Shown in pieces: positions 36,015 through 46,000 of a stretch of 64,000 bases of DNA; position 1 is the first letter of the stretch; each line of letters starts with the position of its first letter. Origin of the DNA: Fibrobacter sp. UWT2 (GTDB lineage Bacteria; Fibrobacterota; Fibrobacteria; Fibrobacterales; Fibrobacteraceae); contig NZ_FRBF01000002.1 of assembly GCF_900142545.1 (NCBI RefSeq), forward strand, positions 124,001-188,000, written 5' to 3'. Under the pieces are notes generated by a model. The model saw only the letters and a program-made list of their open reading frames with translations, was not told the origin of the DNA and searched no databases. The position numbers were made by a program, and so were the translations under genes.

Positions 36015-36107
36015 ATGTCTAAAAACAACTATAAAAAGAGAATCGGTGAATTTAACTACAAGATCGAATCTTTAGAACCCCGGTTCATGATGGATTTTGC
36101 GGTATAA
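36015..36107 (+). CDS. LEPR-motif small peptide 2 (30 aa)
   Basis: ATG at 36015 is preceded by AAAGGG. The peptide starts MSKNNYKKRIGE and ends IESLEPRFMMDFAV, like peptide 1. In the shared 14 residues the codons for Glu, Leu, Pro and Arg differ only silently. It precedes the third FISUMP gene by 67 nt, the same spacing as the first pair. Confidence 0.65.
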   Translation: MSKNNYKKRIGEFNYKIESLEPRFMMDFAV

Positions 36108-36363
36108 ATTCCATATTCCATATTTCACATTGCTTGGTTTGTGGGTGGTGAAAATTTTTACAGGAGATAAAGGTATGAAGTGTGTCAAGGGTCTTGGTTT
36201 CTTGTGGGTGGCGGTGCTCGCGGCATTCTTTGCCCTTTCCGCCTGTGACGATTCTTCGTCGGCTAGTTCCGACGAAACCGGTACTTCCAGTTCATCGGTA
36301 GAGTCTTCTGATTCGAGTGTCACCCTGAGCGGAGCGTCAGCGGAGTCGAATGGGTCCAGTGAC
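36082..36363 (+). repeat. Long direct repeat, copy 2
   Basis: Counterpart of 34697-34978, at a constant offset of 1385 nt with only scattered substitutions. Confidence 0.9.
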
Positions 36364-37119
36364 TCCAAGAACGCCGACAAGGACAAGGTAAATTGTTCAG
36401 CTCTTTTGGAAGAAACTGGTTGGAGTTGGGATGTGCCGAAAGAATGCCGCTTCAATCCCAATATTGACTATGGTTTCTTGAGCGACAGTCGCGATGGTCA
36501 AGTCTATAGGACGGTGAAAATTGGTGACCAAGTATGGATGGCGGAAAACTTGAACTTTGACCCTGGTCAGGGTGGTTCGGATGAAAATAAATATGATTGG
36601 TCTTGGTGCTACAACAATGAGCCGAAAAATTGCGATGTGGCTGGTCGTCTTTACACCTGGGCTGCGGCTATTGATTCGGTGAAACTCGCTAATGATATAG
36701 AAAAACCATGTGTTTGTGGTTTTTACAAAGAGTGCACTAACATTGAACCTATCCAAGGTATTTGTCCTAAAGGTTGGCATTTGCCAAGCAGGAGCGAGTG
36801 GGACACTTTGTTTACGACTGTTCACGGTTGGTCCACTGCTGCCGCCAAACTCAAGGCCCAGAGTGGTTGGAATGGTAATGGAAACGGCGATGACTCATTC
36901 GGATTTACCGCTATTCCTTCTGGCATCCGTACATTCTCTCAGAGATTTGACCAGGTTGGTCACTATGCATATTTTTGGAGTTCTACTGATGCCGGCGGCG
37001 CTTACTACGGTAACAGTGCATTTGGTATATACCTGATCGATTATGACAGATCAAGGTACGAAAAGCGATTCGGCAAGGATGGCGGGTACTCCATCCGTTG
37101 CGTTAAGGACTCTGACTAA
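36175..37119 (+). CDS. FISUMP-domain lipoprotein, island copy 3
   Basis: The 314-residue lipoprotein has the same signal peptide and first linker as island copy 2, but the poly-serine part is short. Its FISUMP domain is the classic type: DSRDGQVYRTVKIGDQVWMAENLNF, WCYNNEPKNCDVAGRLYTWAAA, GICPKGWHLPSRSEWD and a closing YSIRCVKDSD. It is the last gene of the island before a repeat-rich gap. AGGAG precedes the ATG. Confidence 0.88.
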   Translation: MKCVKGLGFLWVAVLAAFFALSACDDSSSASSDETGTSSSSVESSDSSVTLSGASAESNGSSDSKNADKDKVNCSALLEETGWSWDVPKECRFNPNIDYGFLSDSRDGQVYRTVKIGDQVWMAENLNFDPGQGGSDENKYDWSWCYNNEPKNCDVAGRLYTWAAAIDSVKLANDIEKPCVCGFYKECTNIEPIQGICPKGWHLPSRSEWDTLFTTVHGWSTAAAKLKAQSGWNGNGNGDDSFGFTAIPSGIRTFSQRFDQVGHYAYFWSSTDAGGAYYGNSAFGIYLIDYDRSRYEKRFGKDGGYSIRCVKDSD

Positions 37120-37172
37120 CCCGCCGATAAACAATCATCCCACACCACACACTACACACTCCACACTGAAAT

Positions 37173-37360
37173 CGCGTTAGGGGGCGTCGCACCGCCACGT
37201 GGTGGCGAGACTTGCCGTGGACCCTATCGCTTCGCTCCAGGGTGACAGAGCGGCAAGGCTCGATGAGCCGACCCCGGATCAGGTCCGGGGTGACGAGAGG
37301 CGAGCAGCACCCGCCCCGGCCCCCCTTCGGCAGGCTCAGGGACCTGGCCGGGGAACGCCC
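37173..37360 (-). repeat. GGGCGTTCCC...CCCTAACGCG element, copy 2 (inverted)
   Basis: On the minus strand it starts GGGCGTTCCC and ends CCCTAACGCG, as does copy 1 at 32485-32620. The interior is longer (188 nt) and different, with its own palindromes. The two copies flank the FISUMP island in opposite orientation. Confidence 0.65.
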
Positions 37361-37410
37361 AGGTCATTTCGGATTTAGAGAAAAGACTGCTTGTAATCGG
37401 TTGGCATCAC

Positions 37411-37445
37411 AAAAAAAGACGGGTGATTGTTCATCACTCGTCTTT
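37411..37445 (-). terminator. nifJ terminator
   Basis: AAAGACGGGTGAT pairs with ATCACTCGTCTTT (one G-T pair) over a 5-nt loop, with a T-run on the minus strand. Confidence 0.75.
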
Positions 37446-37494
37446 AAGTTTTAAAAGGAGATCCCCGCCTTCGCGGGGATGACATCCTTGCGGC

Positions 37495-40400
37495 TTACAG
37501 GCTGATCAACCCTTCGGTATCCTTAGACATGGCATCATAGAATGCGTAGCGGGCGTCCACTTCCTTCTGGAGGTCGTCGGCGAGCTTCTTGGCCACTTCC
37601 GGATTGTTACGGGTGAGCTGCTTGTAGCGGTTTTCGGTGTAGATGTATTCTGCAACCGGGATCGTCGGCTTCTTGGAGTCGAGGATAAGCGGGGCCTTTC
37701 CTTCGGCGGCGAGAGCCGGGTTGTAGCGGAGCAGAGTCCAGTAACCGGAATCCACGGCCATCTTCTGGTGCTGAAGCTGGCTGTTGAGATCGAAACCATG
37801 GTTGATGCAGGGGCAGTAGCAGATGATTAGGGACGGACCATTGTGTGCTTCTGCTTCCTGGAGAACCTTCAGGGCCTGAGCGTCGTTTGCACCGAGGGCG
37901 ATACGGCCCACGTAAACGTTCTTGTAGCTCATGGCGATAAGGCCGAGGTCCTTCTTGCCGGCGCGCTTACCGGCGGCAGCGAAGAGGGCGACGGCGCCAC
38001 GGTTCGTGGCCTTGGAAGCCTGTCCACCGGTGTTGGAGTACACTTCGGTATCGAGGACGCAGATGTTCACGTTTTCACCAGTTGCCATCACGTGGTCGAG
38101 ACCACCGTAACCGATGTCGTATGCCCAACCGTCACCACCGAAGATCCACACGGACTTCTTCACGAGGTAGTCGGCGAATTCGTCGCGGAGGCTTACAGAA
38201 GCTTCGTCGGTTGCACCGGCGAGAGCAGCCTTAAGGGCGGCGACGTTTTCACGCTGGGCCTTGATGCCGGCTTCGTCGGACTGATCCTGGGTCGTGAGCT
38301 TTTCCTTGAGTTCGGCAGGAACGTTCACGGCTTCGAGAAGGCTGAGAGCCTGCTTGGCATGCTTCGTGATAGCGAGGCGCATACCGAGACCGAATTCGGC
38401 GTTGTCTTCGAAGAGGCTGTTGGCCCATGCCGGACCGCGGCCTTCCTTGTTCTTTGCCCACGGAGTGGTCGGCAGGTTACCGCCGTAAATGGAGGAGCAA
38501 CCCGTAGCGTTGGCGACAACCATGCGGTCACCGAACAGCTGGCTGACGAGACGCACGTAAGCGGTTTCGCCGCAGCCTGCGCAGGAGCCGGAGAATTCGA
38601 ACAGCGGTTCGAGGAGCATGGCCTGCTTGACGAGGTTCTTGTTGACCTTGGTGCGGTCGAATTCCGGGAGATCGACGAAGAAGTCCCAGCACTTGCCTTC
38701 CTGGACCTTGATGGGTTCCTGCGGCACCATGTTGATGGCCTTCTTGGTTTCGTCGGCCTTGTCCTTACCGATACAGGCCTGCGTACAAACGCCGCAACCC
38801 GTACAGTCGTAGCTGGACACGGAAATGGCGAACACCGGCTTTTCGGAACCTTCGAGCTTGAAGCCCTTGGCCGGGGTGTACTTGAAGCCTTCCGGAGCGT
38901 TCTTCACGGCAGCTTCGTCCACAACCTTCACGCGGATGGCTGCATGCGGGCAGACCATGGCGCACTTGCCGCACTGCACGCAAGCGTCCGGATTCCAGGA
39001 CGGGATGTTGAGGGCGAGGTCGCGCTTTTCGTACTTGGTGGTAGCGGTCGGGAACACGCCGTCGCAAGGCATCTTGGAGACGGGGAGGAGTTCGCCGTTG
39101 CCCTTGATGATTTCTGCGGTGACTTCGTTCACGAACTTCGGAGCGTTGCCGTGGATCGGAGCGCGGAATTCCTTGGTGCTGGTGACAGTAGCAGGAACCT
39201 TGACTTCGAACAGGTTAGCAAGAGAGGCGTCGATAGCGTCCCAGTTCTTCTGGACCACTTCCATACCCTTCTTGGCGTAGGTCTTTTCGGCGTACTTCTT
39301 GATGTACTTGATGGCGGTTTCGGCATCGAGCACGTTACCGAGCTTAGAGAAGAAGCAGGTCTGCATCACGGTGTTGATGCGGCGGCCCATGCCGGTCTTT
39401 GCGGCAACGGCGTAGGCGTCGATTACATACACCTTGAGGTGCTTCTTGATGATTTCTTCCTGCACCGGACGCGGGAAGGTATCCCACACGGTGTCGGCGG
39501 AGTGCGGAGTATTCACGAGGAAGGTTGCGCCATCCTTCGCGTACTTCAGCATGTTCACGGATTCCAGGTGCGGAGTGTGGTGGCATGCCACGAAGTCGGC
39601 TTCGTTTTCGCCAATCAGGTACGGGGCGTCGATGATGCTCTTACCGAAGCGGAGGTGAGAGGTGGTCATGGAGCCGGACTTCTTGGAGTCGTAAACGAAG
39701 TAGCCCTGTGCGTAGTTGTCGGTTTCGTTACCGATAATCTTGATGGAGTTCTTGTTGGCACCCACGGTACCGTCGGAACCCAGACCGAAGAACATGGCCT
39801 GGAAGAAGTCGCTTTCCAGCTTGAAGTTCGGGTCGATGGTGAGGCTCGTGTGGCACACGTCGTCGTTGATACCGACGGTGAAACGTGCCTTCGGGTCGGC
39901 CTTGGCGAGCTCGTCGTAAATGGCCTTGACCATGGCCGGGGTGAATTCCTTGGAAGAGAGACCGTAGCGGCCGCCGATCATCTTCGGCATTGCCATCTTG
40001 CCAGCCATCACGGCTTCGCTGATTGCGGTCAGGGCGTCCTGGAAGAGCGGTTCGCCAGCGGAACCCGGTTCCTTGCAGCGGTCGAGGACGGCAATCTTCT
40101 TGACGGTCTTCGGGAGGGCTGCAACCACGGCTTCCATCGGGAACGGACGGTACAGGCGGATGTTCACGAGACCGACCTTTTCGCCCTTGGAATTGAGGTA
40201 CTTGACGGTGTCACCGATGGTGCAAGTCGAAGAACCCATGGAAATGATCACGCGGTCGGCGTCGGGTGCACCGACGTAGTCCACGATGTGGTACTGGCGG
40301 CCAGTGTAGCTTGCGACCTTGTCCATGTACTTCTGGACAATTTCTGGAACCTTGGCGTAGAACGGGTTCACCGTTTCGCGGCCCTGGAAGTAGACGTCCG

Positions 40401-41064
40401 GGTTCTGGGCGGTACCGCGCATGGTCGGGCGGTCCGGAGTGAGGCAGCGTTCACGGCAAGCCTTCACGTACTTTTCGTCGATGACGTTACGGATAACGCC
40501 GTCTTCGAGAGCTTCGATCTTCATCACTTCGTGAGAGGTACGGAAACCGTCGAAGAAGTGCATAAACGGAACGCGGCTTTCGAGAGTGGAAGCGTGGGCC
40601 ACGAGAGCGAGGTCCTGGCATTCCTGCACGCAAGAGGAGGCGAGCATGGCAAAGCCGGTCTGGCGGCAAGCCATCACGTCGGAGTGGTCACCGAAAATAG
40701 AAAGGCCCTGCATGGCAAGGGCACGGGCAGTCACATGGAAGACCGTGGGGGTCAGTTCGCCCGCAATCTTGTACATGTTCGGGATCATCAAGAGAAGACC
40801 CTGGGATGCGGTGAAGGTCGTGGTCAAAGCACCGGCCTGCAAAGCACCGTGAACGGTACCGGCAGCGCCACCTTCGGACTGCATTTCAAACACGCGGGGA
40901 ACCTGTCCCCAAATATTCTTCTTGCCTGCAGCACTCCAGTTGTCGGCGTGCTCAGCCATAGGACTAGACGGTGTAATCGGGTAGATAGCCGCAACTTCGC
41001 TAACAGCAAACGCTACGCTAGCGGTGGCTTCGTTACCATCACACGCAATCATCTTTTTTGCCAT
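37495..41064 (-). CDS. nifJ: Pyruvate:ferredoxin (flavodoxin) oxidoreductase
   Basis: The 1189-residue homodimeric-type PFOR has all domains in one chain. The N-terminal pyruvate-binding part has YPITPSSPMAE. Two ferredoxin-type clusters follow (CVQCGKCAMVCPHA and CTGCGVCTQACIG, about 700-780). A cysteine set SCAGCGE lies before the thiamine-diphosphate region, which reads GDGWAYDIG...DTEVYSNTGGQ near residues 980-1020. It splits pyruvate to acetyl-CoA and CO2 and reduces ferredoxin, central to anaerobic catabolism. The ATG at 41064 follows GGAG. Its 3' 590 nt are duplicated at 31762. Confidence 0.97.
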   Translation of the reverse strand: MAKKMIACDGNEATASVAFAVSEVAAIYPITPSSPMAEHADNWSAAGKKNIWGQVPRVFEMQSEGGAAGTVHGALQAGALTTTFTASQGLLLMIPNMYKIAGELTPTVFHVTARALAMQGLSIFGDHSDVMACRQTGFAMLASSCVQECQDLALVAHASTLESRVPFMHFFDGFRTSHEVMKIEALEDGVIRNVIDEKYVKACRERCLTPDRPTMRGTAQNPDVYFQGRETVNPFYAKVPEIVQKYMDKVASYTGRQYHIVDYVGAPDADRVIISMGSSTCTIGDTVKYLNSKGEKVGLVNIRLYRPFPMEAVVAALPKTVKKIAVLDRCKEPGSAGEPLFQDALTAISEAVMAGKMAMPKMIGGRYGLSSKEFTPAMVKAIYDELAKADPKARFTVGINDDVCHTSLTIDPNFKLESDFFQAMFFGLGSDGTVGANKNSIKIIGNETDNYAQGYFVYDSKKSGSMTTSHLRFGKSIIDAPYLIGENEADFVACHHTPHLESVNMLKYAKDGATFLVNTPHSADTVWDTFPRPVQEEIIKKHLKVYVIDAYAVAAKTGMGRRINTVMQTCFFSKLGNVLDAETAIKYIKKYAEKTYAKKGMEVVQKNWDAIDASLANLFEVKVPATVTSTKEFRAPIHGNAPKFVNEVTAEIIKGNGELLPVSKMPCDGVFPTATTKYEKRDLALNIPSWNPDACVQCGKCAMVCPHAAIRVKVVDEAAVKNAPEGFKYTPAKGFKLEGSEKPVFAISVSSYDCTGCGVCTQACIGKDKADETKKAINMVPQEPIKVQEGKCWDFFVDLPEFDRTKVNKNLVKQAMLLEPLFEFSGSCAGCGETAYVRLVSQLFGDRMVVANATGCSSIYGGNLPTTPWAKNKEGRGPAWANSLFEDNAEFGLGMRLAITKHAKQALSLLEAVNVPAELKEKLTTQDQSDEAGIKAQRENVAALKAALAGATDEASVSLRDEFADYLVKKSVWIFGGDGWAYDIGYGGLDHVMATGENVNICVLDTEVYSNTGGQASKATNRGAVALFAAAGKRAGKKDLGLIAMSYKNVYVGRIALGANDAQALKVLQEAEAHNGPSLIICYCPCINHGFDLNSQLQHQKMAVDSGYWTLLRYNPALAAEGKAPLILDSKKPTIPVAEYIYTENRYKQLTRNNPEVAKKLADDLQKEVDARYAFYDAMSKDTEGLISL

Positions 41065-41243
41065 GTGTGTCTCCAATTTTTAGGTTTTTTCGAAAAAATC
41101 TGATTTAAGTGCACTTTCGGCCCATTTGGAGCCAAAAGCGAAAAATCCAAGATGAAAAATATAAAGATTAAGGGGAATTGAACAAGGAATTTTTGAAAAA
41201 TTGCGTAAATCTAGGGGGTGTTTTAAATTCTATATTAAGGCCG

Positions 41244-41657
41244 ATGAACTACTTAGCCCTTGATTATGGTGAACACCGCGTCGGTGTCGCATTTGCCGAT
41301 TCCGAGTTCCGCATGGCTTTTTCGCGAGAAACGATTGACCAGAAGACGACAAACCTGTTTGTTCGCCTAGACGAGTTGGTGAAAATCAACAAGGTCGACG
41401 CTTTTGTGGTGGGAATGCCGTATCACCCCGATGGCCGTAAAGACGGCAAGAACGTGGTGGTGGAAAAGTTCATCGAAGACTTGAAAACGCGTTTTCCGGG
41501 CATGCCCGTGTACACGCAGGACGAATCGTATTCCAGCGTGCAGGCGCAGGAACGCACCTCTTACTTTAGCAAGAAGAAAAAGCAAAAAAATAAGGCGGTC
41601 ATCGATCAACTCGCTGCCGCCATTATATTGCAGAGGTGGTTAGACGAGCAGGCATAA
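41244..41657 (+). CDS. ruvX: Putative Holliday junction resolvase RuvX (YqgF)
   Basis: The 137-residue RNase H-fold protein has LALDYGEHRVGVAFAD at the N-terminus (first catalytic Asp), VVGMPYHPDG near residue 53, and YTQDESYSSVQA in the C-terminal third. The family processes Holliday junctions and also pre-16S rRNA. The ATG at 41244 is chosen because it begins the first strand directly; an upstream start would add 22 residues without homology. A heptanucleotide array begins just after its stop. Confidence 0.88.
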   Translation: MNYLALDYGEHRVGVAFADSEFRMAFSRETIDQKTTNLFVRLDELVKINKVDAFVVGMPYHPDGRKDGKNVVVEKFIEDLKTRFPGMPVYTQDESYSSVQAQERTSYFSKKKKQKNKAVIDQLAAAIILQRWLDEQA

Positions 41658-41658
41658 A

Positions 41659-41707
41659 CTGCCTACTGCCTACTGTCTACTTCCTACTTCCTACTTCCTA
41701 CTCTCTA
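41659..41707. repeat. Heptanucleotide tandem array, 7 units, overlapping the fabF 3' end
   Basis: Seven units (CTGCCTA twice, CTGTCTA, CTTCCTA three times, CTCTCTA) fill 49 nt. In reverse they are the GTAGGAA-type unit of 9165. The last units encode the final codons and the stop codon of fabF. Confidence 0.9.
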
Positions 41708-42948
41708 TATTTCTTAATAATCACGACTCCGTTGTGACCGCCGAAGCCGAGAGAGGCGGAGGCGGCGACGTCGATGTTCCCTTCGACACCCTTGTTCGGG
41801 ACGTAATCCAGGTCGCATTCCGGATCCGGAGTCTCGTAGTTGATTGTGGCGGGGTAGAACGAGTCGCGAATCGCAAGAGTCGAGACGATAGCTTCGCACA
41901 CGCCGGCGGCACCCACGCAGTGACCCGTCATGCTCTTGGTGCTAGACACCTTGATCTTGTAGGCATGTTCGCCGAGGGCGACCTTGAGCATTGCGGTTTC
42001 GGTCGCATCGTTCAGGTGCGTCGAGGTACCGTGAGCGTTGTAGTAGTCAATGTCCGTCGGGGCTATGCCTGCGTCCTTGATGGCGCGGGTGAGAGCCTTC
42101 GCGCAGGTTTCTCCACCCGGGCGCGGGCTCGTGATGTGGTAGGCGTCTGCAGAAGCACCGTAGCCAGCGAGTTCGGCGTAAATCTTAGCGCCGCGGGCCT
42201 TGGCGTGTTCCAATTCTTCGAGAATCAGCACGGCACCGCCTTCACCCATCACGAATCCGGAGCGGTTCAGGTCGAACGGGCGAGAAGCCTTTTCAGGGCA
42301 GTCGTTGAATTTGTCGGTCAGGGCGTGCATGCCGGCGAAGCTCTTGATGCTGTAATCAGTAATGCCGCTTTCGGAACCGCCGGCAAGGCAGATGTCCAGG
42401 CGACCCGAGCGGATGGCGTCGAGGGCGACACCGATGGCGTCGGTGCCCGAGGCGCAGGCGGTGCAGACCGTGTGGGCCTGACCCGTGATGCCGAGCGCGA
42501 TAGAGACGTTTGCGCCTGCTTCGTTCGGGATCAGCTGGGGCATGGCGAGCGGCGAAACCTTGCGCTTGCCGCCGTTCATGTACTGCGTATAGGTTGAATC
42601 GACGATGTCGAGGCCGCCGAGACCGGTACCTGCCACGATACCCGTGGTATCCTGGGCGAGGTCTTCAGGCGTAAGGCTAGCGTCTGCAACTGCTTCCTTG
42701 GAGGCGGCGAGCAGAAACTGCGTGAAGCGTGCCATGCGGCGGGCTTCCTTCGGGTCAATATCGTGTTCTTCGGGCTTAAAATCCTTGACTTCGGCAGCAA
42801 TCTTTACCGGGCAATTGCTTGCGTCAAAAAGGGTGATGGGGCCGACACCGCATTTGCCTGCGCGAATAGCCGCCCAAAAATCGTTAATGTTCTTGCCAAC
42901 GGGAGTCACGGCTCCCATACCAGTAATTACTACGCGTCTTTTAGTCAT
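41698..42948 (-). CDS. fabF: 3-oxoacyl-ACP synthase II
   Basis: The 416-residue condensing enzyme has the Cys-His-His triad: Cys in TVCTACASGTDA (near 165), His in NAHGTSTHLND (near 308) and His in SMTGHCVGAAG (near 345). It extends acyl-ACP by two carbons in fatty-acid synthesis. The ATG at 42948 begins TKRRVVITGMGAVTPVG; an upstream in-frame TTG or CTG-type extension of 12 codons is unlikely. The stop codon lies within a heptanucleotide repeat array. Confidence 0.95.
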   Translation of the reverse strand: MTKRRVVITGMGAVTPVGKNINDFWAAIRAGKCGVGPITLFDASNCPVKIAAEVKDFKPEEHDIDPKEARRMARFTQFLLAASKEAVADASLTPEDLAQDTTGIVAGTGLGGLDIVDSTYTQYMNGGKRKVSPLAMPQLIPNEAGANVSIALGITGQAHTVCTACASGTDAIGVALDAIRSGRLDICLAGGSESGITDYSIKSFAGMHALTDKFNDCPEKASRPFDLNRSGFVMGEGGAVLILEELEHAKARGAKIYAELAGYGASADAYHITSPRPGGETCAKALTRAIKDAGIAPTDIDYYNAHGTSTHLNDATETAMLKVALGEHAYKIKVSSTKSMTGHCVGAAGVCEAIVSTLAIRDSFYPATINYETPDPECDLDYVPNKGVEGNIDVAASASLGFGGHNGVVIIKKYRE

Positions 42949-43041
42949 GACGGTGAATATAGAAAATATTCGTTGCCACTCCAAAGATGATTTCCCGTTT
43001 TTTATCTATACTTACAAGTAAGATTTATGTGAGGTTAAGAG

Positions 43042-46000
43042 ATGTCGAGAATAAAGACGTTATTTGGTATTTTGATGCTGCTTGCTGTACTTGTGGAAGC
43101 CGCAGGAACGATTACCCCCAAAACACCTGTCACGCTCAATGGGTGCTACCATATTACGAGCAAGGAAGAACTTTACGGCTTTGCGGCTATCGTAAATGGT
43201 TCTGAAAATGTGGCGCCGAAGCAGGCGGTGTGCGCAAGGCTCAATAATGACATTGAAGTGAATAAAGATGTCTTGACATCCGAAGGTGATCTTAATGTAG
43301 CGGATACTTCGGAATTTGTCCCGTGGACGCCTATCATGAATTTCCAAGGAACCTTCAATGGACAGGGATTTACGATATCGGGTCTTTACTACAATGACTC
43401 CACTAGAGTCAATGTCGGTTTTTTCAGCAACATTGTTTCTGAAACAAATGACAGAGATGTTTCTGTCAAGAATTTGGGCGTTTTTAATTCTTACTTAAAA
43501 GGCGGCAATTCTGTTGGTGCCATTGTCGGTAATGTGAGTGCTTCTGAAAGCGCCCCGGTAGTTATTTACAATGTTCGCAATCATTCTCGAATCGAGGCAA
43601 AAGGGACTGTTGCGGGGGGAATCGCCGCTCTTGCAGTTGGGAATGTTCAAATTGGAAATAGCGTCAATACGGGATATGTCGCAGCAAAGCATGTTGTGGG
43701 TGGAATTGTTGGGCTCTTGTCTGGAACTTCGGCAACGATAACCAACGCCTTTAGTGTGGGTGTGGTGGAAGCCTTCAATGAACTTGAAGACAAGTCGATT
43801 GCAGGGGGAATCGTTGGCCAGGCGGGCGGCGAATTTGAACTGAAAAATGTCTATAACCAGGGGTATGTCGTTGGTTCCAACGTTATGGGGGGAATCGCGG
43901 GATCCTTGAGCGGAAGTTCCGTGTTGCTGGTGAACGCTTATAATGCGGGAATCATTTCGCCGTTAATAGAAGAATACGAAAATGTCGGCTCGATTTTAGG
44001 ACTTTATGCGGGCAAGGACAAGGCTGAAAATTTCACCTATGCCAACGTCTATTATCAGAAAGATGGAATTAGTGACATTCACGGGATCGAGGTTCCTGAA
44101 AAAATGATGACCGATGGAACGGTTGCCTACCTGTTGCATAATTACTATTACGAAGGGTTGGACGCCTCCATTTGGGGACAGGTTATTGGAGAAGATCCTG
44201 CGCCCGATTTTTCTGGAAGCATAACGGGGGATTTGCCCCTGGTTTTTGAAAAAATGACCTTGCATACCTACGAGGGGGATGCCTCGGTCCTGCCGGAAAA
44301 ATATGTTCCCGGTTACAGATATGACCTTCCCTCTGTCTCCCGTGAAGGCTATGAGTTTTCTGGCTGGTATGATAATGCCGAATTAAAAGGATATCCAACG
44401 AAATTTATTTCGGCCATTATCAGTGAGGAGCAGGAGTTTTGGGCGAAATACACTCCGGTTTATAAAATATCGTACGTGACCGGTAGCGGAACGGTCACCT
44501 TTGACGAGGAAGTCTTGTCTTATGTGGAGGGTGTAGGGGTCGTGTTGCCTAAAAATGTGACTTGCACCGGAGCCATTTTTAGAGGTTGGTACAAAGACAA
44601 GAACTTTAAAGGGGATCGCCTGTATGAAATTGGCTCCGAAGAATCAGGGGATGTGGTTCTGTATGCAAAATGGCTCGAGAAAAAAGAACCGTCAAAAGAC
44701 GACGACGGATGCTATGTCATTAAGGATGAATCTGACCTGTATGGCTTTGCAGCGATTGTGAACGGTGCAGACGGCTTTTCGAAGAACACGTCTCCCTGCG
44801 CCTACTTGGATAATGATATCGTGGTGAACAAGAATGTGCTGAAGAGTGATGGCTCGCTCAATGTCGCTGATTCTGCGGGCTTTGCACACTGGGTTCCCAT
44901 CAATGGGTTCAACGGCGTGTTTGACGGAAGAGGACATTCGGTATCGGGTCTTTATGTAAAGTGCGATTCGGTGCGGGAATCCTATGATGGGTATCGCGGT
45001 TACGGCTTTTTCGGGTCGCTTGGTATTGTTGGTTCGAACAAAAACTCTATTGTTGTCAAGAATATCGGTATCGATGCTTCGTACTTTGAGGTCAAGGGTG
45101 ACTTTGAAAAGGTGGGGGCTTTGGTCGGTGTTGTCAATGGAAATGCTCGGACGGCGTATTCGAATATTGAAATCTCGAATTGTTATAATACATCAACGGT
45201 CAATGCGGTTAGCTATCCGGGTGGAATAGTAGGTGTCATTAATTCTTACAGCAATACGATTATTGAAAATTGCTACAATACCGGTTCAATTGAAGGCAAA
45301 CATAACAATGCCGGCGGTTTAGTCGGTTCTATCAAGTATGACGCTAAGGTGAATATTGCGAATTGTTACAATGTGGGACGTGTCGTGTCTTACGGCACGC
45401 AACAGGACAATGATGCCTTGGTGGGAGAGGTGAAGTCGGTTGTTGATGTGGCGAATTGCTATTACTTGAAAGTTTCCGGCGTTAAAGCATCTTATGGAAA
45501 GTCGACCGAAATGACTCAGTTTGAAAATGGGGATGTGGCATACGCCTTACATAATGGGGAGAATGGCTCTATATGGGGGCAAGATGTGGGCGTTGATCCG
45601 TTGCCGAATTTCAGCGGAAAACTCAAGAATTACTCCTCTGAAGAATCTTCTTCAAGTGTGGTTTCATCGAGTTCAAGCAGTGCTGTAAAATCTTCTTCGA
45701 GCGAGGCGAAGTCTAGTTCGAGTGAAGCAAAATCTAGCTCAAGTACAGAAGCAAAATCCTCCTCTAGCGAAGTCAAGTCTAGCTCCAGCAACGCTGTAAA
45801 ATCCTCTTCGAGCCAGTTGGAAATCTACTGTAATGGCAAGAAATGCAGCGAGGTGGTGCTTGATACTTGGGAAGCTCCGCGTTTCCAGGTGATGGTTTCT
45901 GGTAGAACGGTGCTGGTGACGGGTGCGCGTAGCGGTAGTCCGTATGCCGTGCTAGATGTACAAGGTCAGGTGCTGGCCACAGGCCGTGTAGACGGCAGTA

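Larger units (their letters stand above)
37120..37494. other. Repeat-rich gap between the FISUMP island and nifJ
   Basis: This 375-nt stretch has no credible gene. It contains the inverted GGGCGTTCCC element (37173-37360), a palindrome CCCCGGATC/GATCCGGGG-like arm pair near 37272-37290, a nifJ terminator (37411-37445) and a hairpin ATCCCCGC/GCGGGGAT (37461-37480). Confidence 0.7.

Noticed and set aside
37843-41103. A 1086-codon open frame opposite nifJ
   Set aside because: It is the antisense frame of a GC-rich, codon-biased gene. nifJ has full domain homology and a ribosome site, and the antisense product shows only shadow composition.
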